Of a stretch of 64,000 nt of DNA, positions 51,682-60,011 are shown one piece after another. Below the pieces are notes generated by a model. The model made no database searches, was not told where the DNA came from, and saw nothing but the letters and a program-made list of their open reading frames with translations. The stretch lies in the NCBI RefSeq assembly GCF_903645305.1, contig NZ_CAHJXO010000001.1, positions 124,001 to 188,000 of the forward strand. The letters run 5' to 3'. The translations under genes and the position numbers were made by a program. Origin of the DNA: Corynebacterium sp. Marseille-P4321 (GTDB lineage: Bacteria > Actinomycetota > Actinomycetes > Mycobacteriales > Mycobacteriaceae). The stretch's first letter is position 1. Each line of letters opens with the position of its first letter.

Positions 51682-51714
51682 AAAACGCACCCGTTTGGTT
51701 GGCGGGTGCGTTTT
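51682..51714. terminator. Strong bidirectional terminator
   Basis: Perfect 12-bp arms AAAACGCACCCG (51682-51693) and CGGGTGCGTTTT (51703-51714) with a 9-nt loop and T-tracts on both strands. It can end both the plus-strand accD4 operon and the minus-strand operon that stops at 51716. Confidence 0.92.
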
Positions 51715-51715
51715 G

Positions 51716-52063
51716 TTATTTGCGCACGAGTTTTGCCACGCCGCGCCAGCCCAGCATCAGCAGCGCGGACATGGTGGTGGCGACGATGATGAACGACCAG
51801 TGGGGGATGGCCTGGTTGCGGATACCCCAGATGACCAGGCCGGTGACCACGGTGACGATCCAGATGATCCCACCGTTGTTCTTGCGGGTGATCAGCCACC
51901 CCAGCGTCACCCCCAGGGCAAACGGCCACAGGGTGGACAGCCAGCCGGTGAAGTTGAACGGCATCTCCTCGGTCTGGTGGGCAGCGCGGGCCAAGAGGGC
52001 GAAGGCGGCGATGGCGACGTAGTCGGCGGCGATGGCGTAGGGCTTGGAGATGGTGTTGCTCAT
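51716..52063 (-). CDS. DUF3054-like small membrane protein
   Basis: A protein of 115 residues with four hydrophobic segments (YVAIAAFALLARAA, LWPFALGVTLGWLI, IIWIVTVVTGLVIWGI, FIIVATTMSALLMLG) and the DUF3054 feel of actinobacterial membrane proteins. ATG 52063 is used; the longer frame overlaps the neighbouring methyltransferase gene. It is the last of three minus-strand genes with 10-bp gaps, so a role with the lipid-modifying enzymes upstream is likely but unproven. Confidence 0.78.
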   Translation of the reverse strand: MSNTISKPYAIAADYVAIAAFALLARAAHQTEEMPFNFTGWLSTLWPFALGVTLGWLITRKNNGGIIWIVTVVTGLVIWGIRNQAIPHWSFIIVATTMSALLMLGWRGVAKLVRK

Positions 52064-52073
52064 GCCAGCCACT

Positions 52074-53366
52074 CTAGAACACCGAGTCGTTCCACCACCG
52101 GCGCTCAGGTGTGCCGACGCGGGAGCCGTCGCTAGCAAGCTTGATGCCCACGACTTGGTGCAGCTCCACGACGTCGTGCTCGAAACCCCATTCGGAGCCC
52201 GCCATGTACATGCCCCACAGTTTGGCAGTGTTCTCGCCGACGAGCGCGACTGCCTCGTCCCAATTGGCCTTGAGGTTCTCACACCAGTCGTGCAGCGTGC
52301 GCATGTAGTCGAAGCGGATGTTCTCCTCGTGGAAGACTTCGAAGCCGTGGTCCTGCATCTCGTAGATGATCGTGCCGGAGCCGGTGAGCTCGCCGTCCGG
52401 GAAGATGTAGCGGTTCATGAAGCCGCCCTGCGACGTCTTGTGGTTGTCCGGGTAGGTGATGCAGTGGTTGACCATCACGCCACCCGGGCGCAGCTTGCCG
52501 GCGAGGAACTCAAAGTACGAGGCGAAATTCTTCACCCCGATGTGTTCCAACAGGCCGATCGAAGAGATGCCGTCGAAGTCGGTCTCGGTGACGTCGCGGT
52601 AGTCCAGGAAGCGCACCTCCGCGAGGTCCTCAAGGCCCTCCTCCTTGATCTTCGCCTGCGCCCACTCGGCCTGCTCCTCCGAGAGGGTGACACCGAGGGA
52701 CTTCACGCCCTGGCGGGCTGCGTAACGCACCATGGAGCCCCAGCCACAGCCGACGTCGAGGTGCTTGTCACCGGGCTTAAGGTTCATCTTCTCAAAGACG
52801 AGGCGGAACTTGTTTTCCTGTGCCTCGTCGAGCGTGGCGTCCGGGGTGGGGTAGTAGGCGCAGGTGTAGGCCATGGAGTCGCCGAGGAACAGCTCGTAGA
52901 AGTCGTTGCCCACGTCGTAGTGGGACGAAATAACCTGGGCGTCGCGTTCCTTCGAGTGCGGGGCGAGGCCCTGGCGGATGGTGCGCTCGAACCAGGACGC
53001 TTGCTCCGCCTCCGGAATTGGCTGGATCTGCAGTGCGCCCATGGAGCGCAGGGAGCGTGCGATGCGGACGAGCTCGCGCGGGTTCGGGCGCTTGTAATTG
53101 CTGTAGAGGGTGCGCATGTCATCGAAGACATCGTAAGGGTGGGCGAGGTGCGCGCCTTCAACCGTCAGGCCATCGGTGACCCAGGCGCGGGCGAGGCCGA
53201 CGTCGCCGGGGTGGGTGACTATGTAGGACAGGCCCCCGGGGCTGTTCACCTTCACGGTGTGCTTGGCGTCCGCCGGTCCCATTGATGAGCCGTCGAAGGC
53301 TTCCCACCTGAACGGGGTGCCAGAGGGGAAGAGGGTGTCGACGATATCCGCCACGGTCATCTGCAT
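52074..53366 (-). CDS. SAM-dependent cyclopropane/10-methyl fatty acid synthase-like methyltransferase
   Basis: A protein of 430 residues of the Cfa family. The SAM-binding motif is LDVGCGWGSMVRYAARQGVK (about 198-217), preceded by SHYDVGNDFYELFLGDSMAYTCAY (key residues YDVGNDFY), and EHIG (about 280) is also present. Such enzymes methylate the double bond of phospholipid-bound oleate. ATG 53366 is preferred to 53372 because AGGAG is spaced 7 nt from it. It lies 10 bp after an FAD-oxidoreductase gene. In actinobacteria this pair makes 10-methylstearic (tuberculostearic) acid: methyl transfer gives a 10-methylene intermediate, which the flavoprotein reduces. Confidence 0.88.
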   Translation of the reverse strand: MQMTVADIVDTLFPSGTPFRWEAFDGSSMGPADAKHTVKVNSPGGLSYIVTHPGDVGLARAWVTDGLTVEGAHLAHPYDVFDDMRTLYSNYKRPNPRELVRIARSLRSMGALQIQPIPEAEQASWFERTIRQGLAPHSKERDAQVISSHYDVGNDFYELFLGDSMAYTCAYYPTPDATLDEAQENKFRLVFEKMNLKPGDKHLDVGCGWGSMVRYAARQGVKSLGVTLSEEQAEWAQAKIKEEGLEDLAEVRFLDYRDVTETDFDGISSIGLLEHIGVKNFASYFEFLAGKLRPGGVMVNHCITYPDNHKTSQGGFMNRYIFPDGELTGSGTIIYEMQDHGFEVFHEENIRFDYMRTLHDWCENLKANWDEAVALVGENTAKLWGMYMAGSEWGFEHDVVELHQVVGIKLASDGSRVGTPERRWWNDSVF

Positions 53367-53376
53367 GGTCATTCTC

Positions 53377-54828
53377 CTACGCGTTTTCCACTGTCTTTTC
53401 GTAGAGGCCCGGGAAGCGCCGGTCCGGGTCGTACTGGGCTTTCATCCGCTCCGGCAGGTCCCCGCCGTAGAGGCGCTCGAACTCGACGCGGTCGTAGAAC
53501 GCCTCCGAGTACAGGGACTTGTGTCCGCCGAGGTCTGAGACCTTCCGCTCGATGACCTTGTTGAAGGCCCCCGGCTCCACCTCCGGGACGCCGGACCAAA
53601 AGCCGACGTTCACCCACGTCGTCGCCGGCTCGAGGGGGTAGAGTGGCCACGGTGCCTCCTCATCGAGTCCGACGCCAGCGAGCGTATCGACGCCGTCTCG
53701 CAGCCGGATCGGACACAGCCAAACCGGCTGGATATCGCTGGCTTTGAAGAACCAGTCGAGGAAGTCGGCGACCTGCGTGTCGCGCACCTCGATGTCTTGC
53801 ACGACGCGCTCGGTGCGCGGCAGGCCCTTCGGCTTCTTGAGGAACCGGTACTCCAGGTCGTACTTTTTGTCCAGGCCCACGAGCTTCCAGTAGAACGCAC
53901 TGCGACGCAGCTCGCGCGGCCAGAACTTGCGCACCTTGGGGTTTTGGGTGCCGAAGGCGCGGGAGCACCAGAACCAGTCGGTGTCCCAGCGCCAGATGTA
54001 ATCGCGGATAGTGAGGAAGTCGTGGTGCACGCCCGACGGGTGCTGCAGCGAGCGGTAGTACACGGCGTCGCGCGTGTAGTCAGAGGTCTCCGGCGCCTCG
54101 CCCGCCTGGAAGGCGCAGACGAGGTACTGCTCGGTGGGAGAGAACGCGACGGCGTCGAGGCCGTGCAGGGCGCGTCCGCCCCATTCGCCGGTGGCGGCGG
54201 CATCGGCCAGGGCGTCCTGGAAAGCCGTGAGGTCGTCGTAACGCACGTGCTGGAGCTCGATGAATGGCTCGACCTCCTCGAGCTCGATGGTGAGGCGCAC
54301 CGCGTAGCCGAGTGAGCCGTACGAGTTCGGGAACGCGCGGAAAAGTGCAACGTTGTGCTCGCGCGAGCAGGTGACGACGTCGCCGGTGCCCACCAGCACG
54401 TCCATCTCGAGCACGGATTCGTGTGGCAGGCCGTTGCGGAAGGAGGTGGACTCCACACCCATGCCGGAGACGGCGCCGCCGAGTGTGATGGTTTTCAGCT
54501 GCGGCACCACGAGTGGCACGAGGCCGTACGGCAGGGTCGCGTCGACTAGGTCTTCGTAGGTGCACATGCCCTGCACGTCGGCGGTTTTCGTCACTGGATC
54601 GACGGCGATGACGCCGCGCAGGCCATCCACGTCGAGCCCGGCGCTCCCCGCGTCGCGGGAACGGAAAAGGTTCGACGTCTTCTTGGCCAGGCGCACCCGC
54701 TGGCCGTCTGGCACCCGCCGGAAGCTATCCAGGAGTGCGATAACCCCCTCCTCGTGCGCGTGCCAGCCGATGGGCGTGACACGTTCAAAATCCACGCTGC
54801 GTCCGTAAAACATCCTGGAAACGCTCAT
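53377..54828 (-). CDS. FAD-binding oxidoreductase, candidate 10-methylene-fatty-acid reductase
   Basis: A protein of 483 residues with a PCMH-type FAD domain in the N-terminal half: DGLRGVIAVDPVTKTADVQG, PYGLVPLVVPQLKTITLGGA, SFRNGLPHESVLEMDVLVG, and a DWFF-containing C-terminal domain. ATG 54828 (MSVSRMFYGRS) is preferred over the TTG at 54837 because TATAGT lies 8 nt upstream. It is the first gene of a three-gene operon with the Cfa-like methyltransferase and a small membrane protein. Family members pair with such methyltransferases in 10-methyl fatty acid synthesis. Confidence 0.85.
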   Translation of the reverse strand: MSVSRMFYGRSVDFERVTPIGWHAHEEGVIALLDSFRRVPDGQRVRLAKKTSNLFRSRDAGSAGLDVDGLRGVIAVDPVTKTADVQGMCTYEDLVDATLPYGLVPLVVPQLKTITLGGAVSGMGVESTSFRNGLPHESVLEMDVLVGTGDVVTCSREHNVALFRAFPNSYGSLGYAVRLTIELEEVEPFIELQHVRYDDLTAFQDALADAAATGEWGGRALHGLDAVAFSPTEQYLVCAFQAGEAPETSDYTRDAVYYRSLQHPSGVHHDFLTIRDYIWRWDTDWFWCSRAFGTQNPKVRKFWPRELRRSAFYWKLVGLDKKYDLEYRFLKKPKGLPRTERVVQDIEVRDTQVADFLDWFFKASDIQPVWLCPIRLRDGVDTLAGVGLDEEAPWPLYPLEPATTWVNVGFWSGVPEVEPGAFNKVIERKVSDLGGHKSLYSEAFYDRVEFERLYGGDLPERMKAQYDPDRRFPGLYEKTVENA

Positions 54829-54886
54829 GTAATGCAACTATAGATCCAAGTTGCACGCCACGCGCAAGATAAAACGTCACGCAAAT

Positions 54887-56020
54887 TCAAACGGCTTTGC
54901 CAGCGGCCGGACGCCCGGCCATGAAGCCGCGCCCGGCGTACACCGCGGCGTAGACCACCCACCCGATCGCGGTGATGAGCGCAAACGACACCGCGCGGTA
55001 CACCACCGTCGCCGCGGTGGCGTGCACCAACGTCATCCCGCCGGCCACCAGCATGGCGGCGGCCACCGGCTCCACGGTGCCGAAGCCGCCCGGGGTGATC
55101 TGCGCGGCGCCCGCGAGCTTCGTCATGATGTAGGCCAGCGTCACGCCCATCACCGTGATCTCGTTGAGCCCGGCCGTGACCCCGGGCGGGGACCCTAATA
55201 CGGCCCAGACGGCGAAGTACATGGTGGCTACGTCGAGAATCTGGTTGAAAAGCGACAGCGCAGCCGCGGCCGCGAACTCGCCGCCACGCATCCGGATTGC
55301 GGCGACCTCGTCCACCACGTCGCTGACTCGCCCGCGCAGCCGCTCCGGCAGGTAGCGCACCCACCGCTTCAGCACCGCCGGGTGCAGCGTGGCCCAAAAT
55401 ATCGCCGCGGTCGTGCCGGCGGCGGCGGCGAACATGGCGCCGAGCGTCCACACCGACAGCTGCGCCCCCAACAGAACCACCGCGGCGGCGCCGATGACCA
55501 CCATCCACACCGTGGACAGCGCGCCGGAGATGACGAAGAAGAACCCGCACAGCCCCACCGGCGCACCCCAGGCGCGCTGCACCCGGAACGTCAGCCACGC
55601 GGAGAACGCGGGGCCGCCGGGCACGGTGGTGGACCACGCGTTGGACGCCAGCACCACCGCGTTCGTGCGCCGCGGCCCGCAGATGCGCCCCTCCAAGTTC
55701 AGCAGGACCTGCATCACCCCGCTCATCGCGGCGATCGCGGCCAGCGCGGAGGCGACGGCCGCGGCGAGCGGGCCGAGGGAGGCCTCCGACAGCGCGTCCC
55801 ACGCCTCGCTGAGGAACGGCAGCCGGTCGCGGAAGATCACCAAAAGCGCCACGATGGCGGCTACGGGCGCGAGCCATCGCAGCCACTGCCGCAGGTGCTG
55901 CCTTCGCGCCGTTCCCGCCCCGTCGGCAGGCGGATGCGCAGGCTGCCCGGGCTGCGCCGACTGCGCCGACTGCGCCGACTGCTCGGCGCTGTGCGGCCCG
56001 GGCGCGGCGTTAGCGCTCAA
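54887..56020 (-). CDS. Lysylphosphatidylglycerol-synthase-TM/flippase-like membrane protein
   Basis: A protein of 377 residues with a Ser/Ala/Gln-rich N-terminus (SAQSAQSAQ repeats) and about eight membrane segments. The family blocks are STTVPGGPAFSAWLTF (about 125) and AGAAQITPGGFGTVEPVAAA (about 305-324), the second being the typical P-G-G-x-G motif. Proteins of this type flip lipids across membranes. Its start overlaps the end of mmpL3 by 11 bp, which implies co-translation with the mycolate exporter. Confidence 0.85.
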   Translation of the reverse strand: MSANAAPGPHSAEQSAQSAQSAQPGQPAHPPADGAGTARRQHLRQWLRWLAPVAAIVALLVIFRDRLPFLSEAWDALSEASLGPLAAAVASALAAIAAMSGVMQVLLNLEGRICGPRRTNAVVLASNAWSTTVPGGPAFSAWLTFRVQRAWGAPVGLCGFFFVISGALSTVWMVVIGAAAVVLLGAQLSVWTLGAMFAAAAGTTAAIFWATLHPAVLKRWVRYLPERLRGRVSDVVDEVAAIRMRGGEFAAAAALSLFNQILDVATMYFAVWAVLGSPPGVTAGLNEITVMGVTLAYIMTKLAGAAQITPGGFGTVEPVAAAMLVAGGMTLVHATAATVVYRAVSFALITAIGWVVYAAVYAGRGFMAGRPAAGKAV

Positions 56021-58319
56021 GTTCTTTCTTCTTCAGCTGGCCGAGCGCGTCGCGGCGGTTTCGCTCGTCGATGCGGCGAATGAGCTCGTCGAACGGCACG
56101 AGTGTGGTGTCCTCCTCGACGGAGACGCCGGAGCGGTACGGCTGCGTGTCCACCACCATGTCGGCGACGGCGTCCTCCCCGCGGGGGCGGGCGGCGGGGG
56201 CGCGGGAGCCGTCGCCAAGCGAACTTGCGGTGCGCTGCACCCACTTCGGCGCCCACCAGTTGTCTTCGCGCAGCAGGTGCATCACGGCGGGCACGAGCAG
56301 CAGACGGATGATTGTGGCGTCCAGGGCCAGCGAGAAGATCATGCCGTAGGCGATGTATTTCATCATCACGATGTCGGACAGGGCGAAGGCGGCCGCCACC
56401 ACGATCATGATTGCCGCGGCCGCGGTGATGATGCCGCCGGTGTGCGCCGTGCCTTCCTTGATCGCGCGGTCCGTCGGTGCCCCTTCGTCGCGCGCCTCCA
56501 CCATGCGCGAGACGAGGAACACCTCGTAGTCGGTGCTCAGCCCGTACAGGATGGCGATGATCAGCACGAGCACCGGGCTCATCAGCGGCCCCGGCGTGAA
56601 GTTCAGTGCACCCGCGCCCACGCCTTGCACGAAGACGAGTGTGAGGAAGCCGAGGGTCGCGCCGATGCCGAGGACGTTCATGATCACTGCCTTCGCCGGC
56701 AGGATCAGCGAGCCGAACAGAAGCGCCATCAGCAAAAACGTCGCCAGCACCATGTAGAGCGCCATCCACGGCAGCCGCTCGAGCAGCGCCTCGATCGATT
56801 CGACCTCCATGGCGGGGGTGCCGGCGACGTAGGTGTCCACTTCGGCGTCGATGTTTCGCAATTGCTTGACGACGTCAGCCCCGCCGTTTCGGTCCGCCAA
56901 CGGCGCAGAAAGGACCGTGATCCCGTCTTGCGTCGGGTGGGCAGGCTTTAAAGGCGCTGCGAGGCCTTCGATTTGGCGCGCCTGCACGTAGACGTCGATA
57001 AGCTGCTCGTTCGTCGCCCCCGCAACCACCAGCTTGATGGGGTCGGTGCGGAACTGGGGGAATTCCTCGTTGAACTCGTCCTGCACCTGGCGCGTGGCCT
57101 GGTCCGGCGGCAGGTAGGTCTCGTTGATGCCGCCGAAGGAGATCTTCGCAATCGGCACGGTGAGCAGGATCAAAACGGCCGTCACGCCGACCACGACGCC
57201 TTTCGCGTGGCGCATGGCCCACGAGGGGATGCGGTACCACACCGTGTCCTCGACGGAGCGGCCCTTCCGGGAGGTGCGGCGGCGCACCGACCACTTGTCG
57301 ATGTTCCCACCCAACATGCCGAACAAACTCGGCAGCATGGTCACCGAGATCACCGCCGCGAGCACCACCGCGCTGATTGCGCCGTAAGCCACCGACTTCA
57401 AAAACGCCTGCGGGAACATCAGCAGGCCGCTCAACGCCACGCCCACCATGAGCGCGGAGAAGAACACCGTCTTGCCGGCGGTGGCGGTGGTGGAGGCGAC
57501 GGCGTCCTCGACCGGCTTGCCCTGGTCCAGCTCCTCGCGGAAGCGCGAAACCATGAACAGGCCGTAATCGATGGCCAGGCCCAGCCCCAGGAGCGTGATG
57601 ATGGACTGTGAGAAGATGTTGACCTGCTGGTACTTCGCCAAAATGGCCAGCAGAGACAGCGAGCCGATGATGGACAAAATGCCCACGATCAACGGCATGC
57701 CCGCCGCCACCACGCCGCCGAAGACGAACAACAAGATCACCGCGATGAACACCAGGCCGATCTTCTCGGCGCGTGCGATGTCGTCTGCCATGCCCTTATC
57801 CAACGCGTCGGCCACTGCGGTGGCGCCGGCGATCTGCACGCTTGCGCCGTCGGGAAGCTCAATGCTCTCAAGCGCTGGCTGGATGGTGCGGAAGTCTTTC
57901 AGCGTTTGCTCGCCGTCGCCCGCGAGCCCGATCGCCGCGAACGCCTTCGTGCCGTCGGACGAAACCTGCTGCGGGTTCGGGTGGTCGAAATACGAGGTGA
58001 TGTGGGCGATCTCGTTGGGGAAGTCCGCCTTCAGCGCGCTGATCTGCCGGTTCGCGGCGTCGAACACGGCTGGGTCCTGCACCCCGTTCGGCGCGCTGAC
58101 CAGCACGATGACGTCGCCGGAATTGTCGCGGCCGAACGTGTCCTGCTCGATGACCGCCGCCGTGGTGGAATCCGCCCGCGGATCCTCCCAACCCTCGCCG
58201 GAGAGGCGCTCGCCCAGCTTCGCTCCGAAGAACACTTGCAGCAGCAGGATGAGCACCACCACCACAACGGGGATGATCTTGCGATGCCGGTAGGCGTAGC
58301 GGCCCCAGGAGTAAAACAC
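56010..58319 (-). CDS. mmpL3: MmpL3-type RND transporter (trehalose monomycolate exporter)
   Basis: A transporter of 769 residues with twelve membrane segments in two halves. The proton-relay Asp-Tyr pairs are in LAIDYGLFMVSRFREELDQG (about 245) and GLSTDYEVFLVSRMVEA (about 591). A hydrophilic C-terminal tail is present from about 700. GTG 58319 has GGAGG 10 nt upstream. Gene order mmpL3, NYN protein, trmB, then pckG divergently, matches Rv0206c, Rv0207c, Rv0208c and Rv0211 of M. tuberculosis, supporting MmpL3 orthology (CmpL1 in C. glutamicum). Confidence 0.92.
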   Translation of the reverse strand: MFYSWGRYAYRHRKIIPVVVVVLILLLQVFFGAKLGERLSGEGWEDPRADSTTAAVIEQDTFGRDNSGDVIVLVSAPNGVQDPAVFDAANRQISALKADFPNEIAHITSYFDHPNPQQVSSDGTKAFAAIGLAGDGEQTLKDFRTIQPALESIELPDGASVQIAGATAVADALDKGMADDIARAEKIGLVFIAVILLFVFGGVVAAGMPLIVGILSIIGSLSLLAILAKYQQVNIFSQSIITLLGLGLAIDYGLFMVSRFREELDQGKPVEDAVASTTATAGKTVFFSALMVGVALSGLLMFPQAFLKSVAYGAISAVVLAAVISVTMLPSLFGMLGGNIDKWSVRRRTSRKGRSVEDTVWYRIPSWAMRHAKGVVVGVTAVLILLTVPIAKISFGGINETYLPPDQATRQVQDEFNEEFPQFRTDPIKLVVAGATNEQLIDVYVQARQIEGLAAPLKPAHPTQDGITVLSAPLADRNGGADVVKQLRNIDAEVDTYVAGTPAMEVESIEALLERLPWMALYMVLATFLLMALLFGSLILPAKAVIMNVLGIGATLGFLTLVFVQGVGAGALNFTPGPLMSPVLVLIIAILYGLSTDYEVFLVSRMVEARDEGAPTDRAIKEGTAHTGGIITAAAAIMIVVAAAFALSDIVMMKYIAYGMIFSLALDATIIRLLLVPAVMHLLREDNWWAPKWVQRTASSLGDGSRAPAARPRGEDAVADMVVDTQPYRSGVSVEEDTTLVPFDELIRRIDERNRRDALGQLKKKELER

Positions 58320-58340
58320 GTCGCCTCAGCCTCCTTCCCT

Positions 58341-59015
58341 TTACGCGCGGGTGCCCCGCGTCAGCGATTTCAGCGGGCGGAACGGCTGCAGCCACGCGCC
58401 CTCTTCCGGCAGCTGGTCCAGGTTCACGCGCGGCAGCGGGTTCTGGAACACGCCCGGGATGTCCTCTAAGTCCACGAACTCCACGTCCGGGGAGTTCACG
58501 GCCCAGGAGGCGTGCTCGTGGAAGCCGAGCACCGTCACCGGCACCCCCGCAGCTACCAGCTCGCCGATGGGTTCCTGGAAGTTCTGCCCGTCCGCCGATG
58601 CCACGACCAGGCCCTGCAGCACGCCCTCGGCGCGGCGGCGGTCGATGTGGGTGAGCATGTCGGCGTCCACGTCGGAGTCATCGTCGCTCTTCGGTTTCGC
58701 GAACACGGCGAAGCCCACGTTGCGCAGCGCCTCCACCCAGGGGCGCACCGCGTCGGTGCCCGCGGCGGAGACGTTGGTAAACACCGTGGCCTCCGGCTCG
58801 ATGGCGCGGCCGAGGGTGGCGGAGCGCTCGTCGGAAAGCGAAATAAGCCAACGCCCAACCGCGTCGAAGCGCGGACGGTGCGCGGCGGTGGGCCGCCCAC
58901 CCAGGATCGCGCCGAGCCCCATGTCCAAGTTGGGGGCGTCCCACACCAGCAGGTAGCTCTCGGGCCCAGGCGCGGCGCTGGGCGCGTACGGGTGGGTGAG
59001 CGCTTGCAGGTCCAT
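58341..59015 (-). CDS. NYN-domain protein (Rv0207c-like)
   Basis: A protein of 224 residues with a PIN-like NYN fold: LLVWDAPNLDMGLGAILGG (about 22) gives the first Asp and Asn, SDVDADMLTHIDRR (about 114) the middle acid, and GLVVASADGQNFQEPI (about 138) the final acid pair. NYN proteins are ribonuclease-like. It begins 2 bp after the trmB stop, so the two are translationally coupled, and mmpL3 follows 21 bp downstream. A role in tRNA or RNA turnover is inferred from fold and neighbour. Confidence 0.88.
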   Translation of the reverse strand: MDLQALTHPYAPSAAPGPESYLLVWDAPNLDMGLGAILGGRPTAAHRPRFDAVGRWLISLSDERSATLGRAIEPEATVFTNVSAAGTDAVRPWVEALRNVGFAVFAKPKSDDDSDVDADMLTHIDRRRAEGVLQGLVVASADGQNFQEPIGELVAAGVPVTVLGFHEHASWAVNSPDVEFVDLEDIPGVFQNPLPRVNLDQLPEEGAWLQPFRPLKSLTRGTRA

Positions 59016-59017
59016 CG

Positions 59018-59794
59018 TTACTTCTTCTCCCAGAGGTACTCGCGGATGACGTGGTCTTTATCCAGGCCTTTACCCTCGAACTTAGTAATCACTTGTCTAT
59101 CAGTCAGTAGCGGCGCGTCTTCCCAGGGCCAGCCTTTGTATTCCAGCTGTGGCTCGACGTGCACCAGTTCGTCGATCCACTCGGCGTAGTCCGCGTGGTC
59201 GGTGGCCACGTGCAGCACCCCGCCGGGCTTGAGGCGGGTGGCGATGAGGTTCAGCGTGCCGGATTGCACGATGCGGCGCTTGTGGTGGCGGGCTTTCGGC
59301 CAGGGGTCGGGGAAGAAGATGCGCACCCCGTCGAGCGATTCGGGCGCGAACATGCGGGCGAGCACCTCAACGCCGTCGCCGCGCACCATCCGTACGTTGT
59401 CGATGCCGCCGCGCACCACCGCGCCGAGCAGTTTCGCCAGGCCGGGCTTGTACAGCTCGACGGCGACGATGTTGGTGTCGGCCTCCAGCGGCGCCATCGC
59501 GGCGGTGGAGGTGCCGGTGCCGGAGCCGATTTCCACGATTGTGGGGTGGCCTGCGCGCCCGAACCAGGCGTCGATGTCGATGACGTCGTCGGTGTCTTGC
59601 GTCAGTACTTTGCCGAGGCGTGGCCAGTGTTCGTCGAAAAGCGTTTCCTGGTTTTCGGTGAGCGTGCCGCGCCGGAAGGTCACGGAACCGAGCCGCGGGT
59701 AGTCAAGGCCGGTGCCGAAGTCGGTTTGCAGCGGCCGGCCGGCGGGCAGTTCGCCGGTGCCGGGGCGCGGTTGGGGGGTATCAGGGGTATTCAT
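59018..59794 (-). CDS. trmB: tRNA (guanine-N7-)-methyltransferase
   Basis: A SAM-dependent methyltransferase of 258 residues that makes m7G46 in tRNA. The SAM site is [16 protein letters not shown] (about 90), followed by [14 protein letters not shown] and the family's [15 protein letters not shown] (about 160). ATG 59794 ([11 protein letters not shown]) is preferred to 59893 because the upstream extension is not family-like and overlaps a GCTTATCGACG copy. It is divergent from pckG; the 217-bp gap holds both promoters and a GC-rich stem (GGGGGTG/CACCCCC near 59880) but no gene. Confidence 0.94.
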   Translation of the reverse strand: MNTPDTPQPRPGTGELPAGRPLQTDFGTGLDYPRLGSVTFRRGTLTENQETLFDEHWPRLGKVLTQDTDDVIDIDAWFGRAGHPTIVEIGSGTGTSTAAMAPLEADTNIVAVELYKPGLAKLLGAVVRGGIDNVRMVRGDGVEVLARMFAPESLDGVRIFFPDPWPKARHHKRRIVQSGTLNLIATRLKPGGVLHVATDHADYAEWIDELVHVEPQLEYKGWPWEDAPLLTDRQVITKFEGKGLDKDHVIREYLWEKK

Positions 59795-60011
59795 CGCATT
59801 CAAGTTTCGCAGATGCTTATCGACGAGTTCTTGGTACCCCCGATCGTGGGTCAAACCCCAGCCGGTTGACGAAGCGGTGGGGGTGACCGCCACCCCCGTG
59901 GTGCTGCCGGTTATATCCGGGGTTGCTGTGGAGGTGGCGAACTCGTGGCCAGATGAATACCCGTTTCGATACGCTGGAACTTACGCATGAACTAACGCCG
60001 AAGGAGCGACC

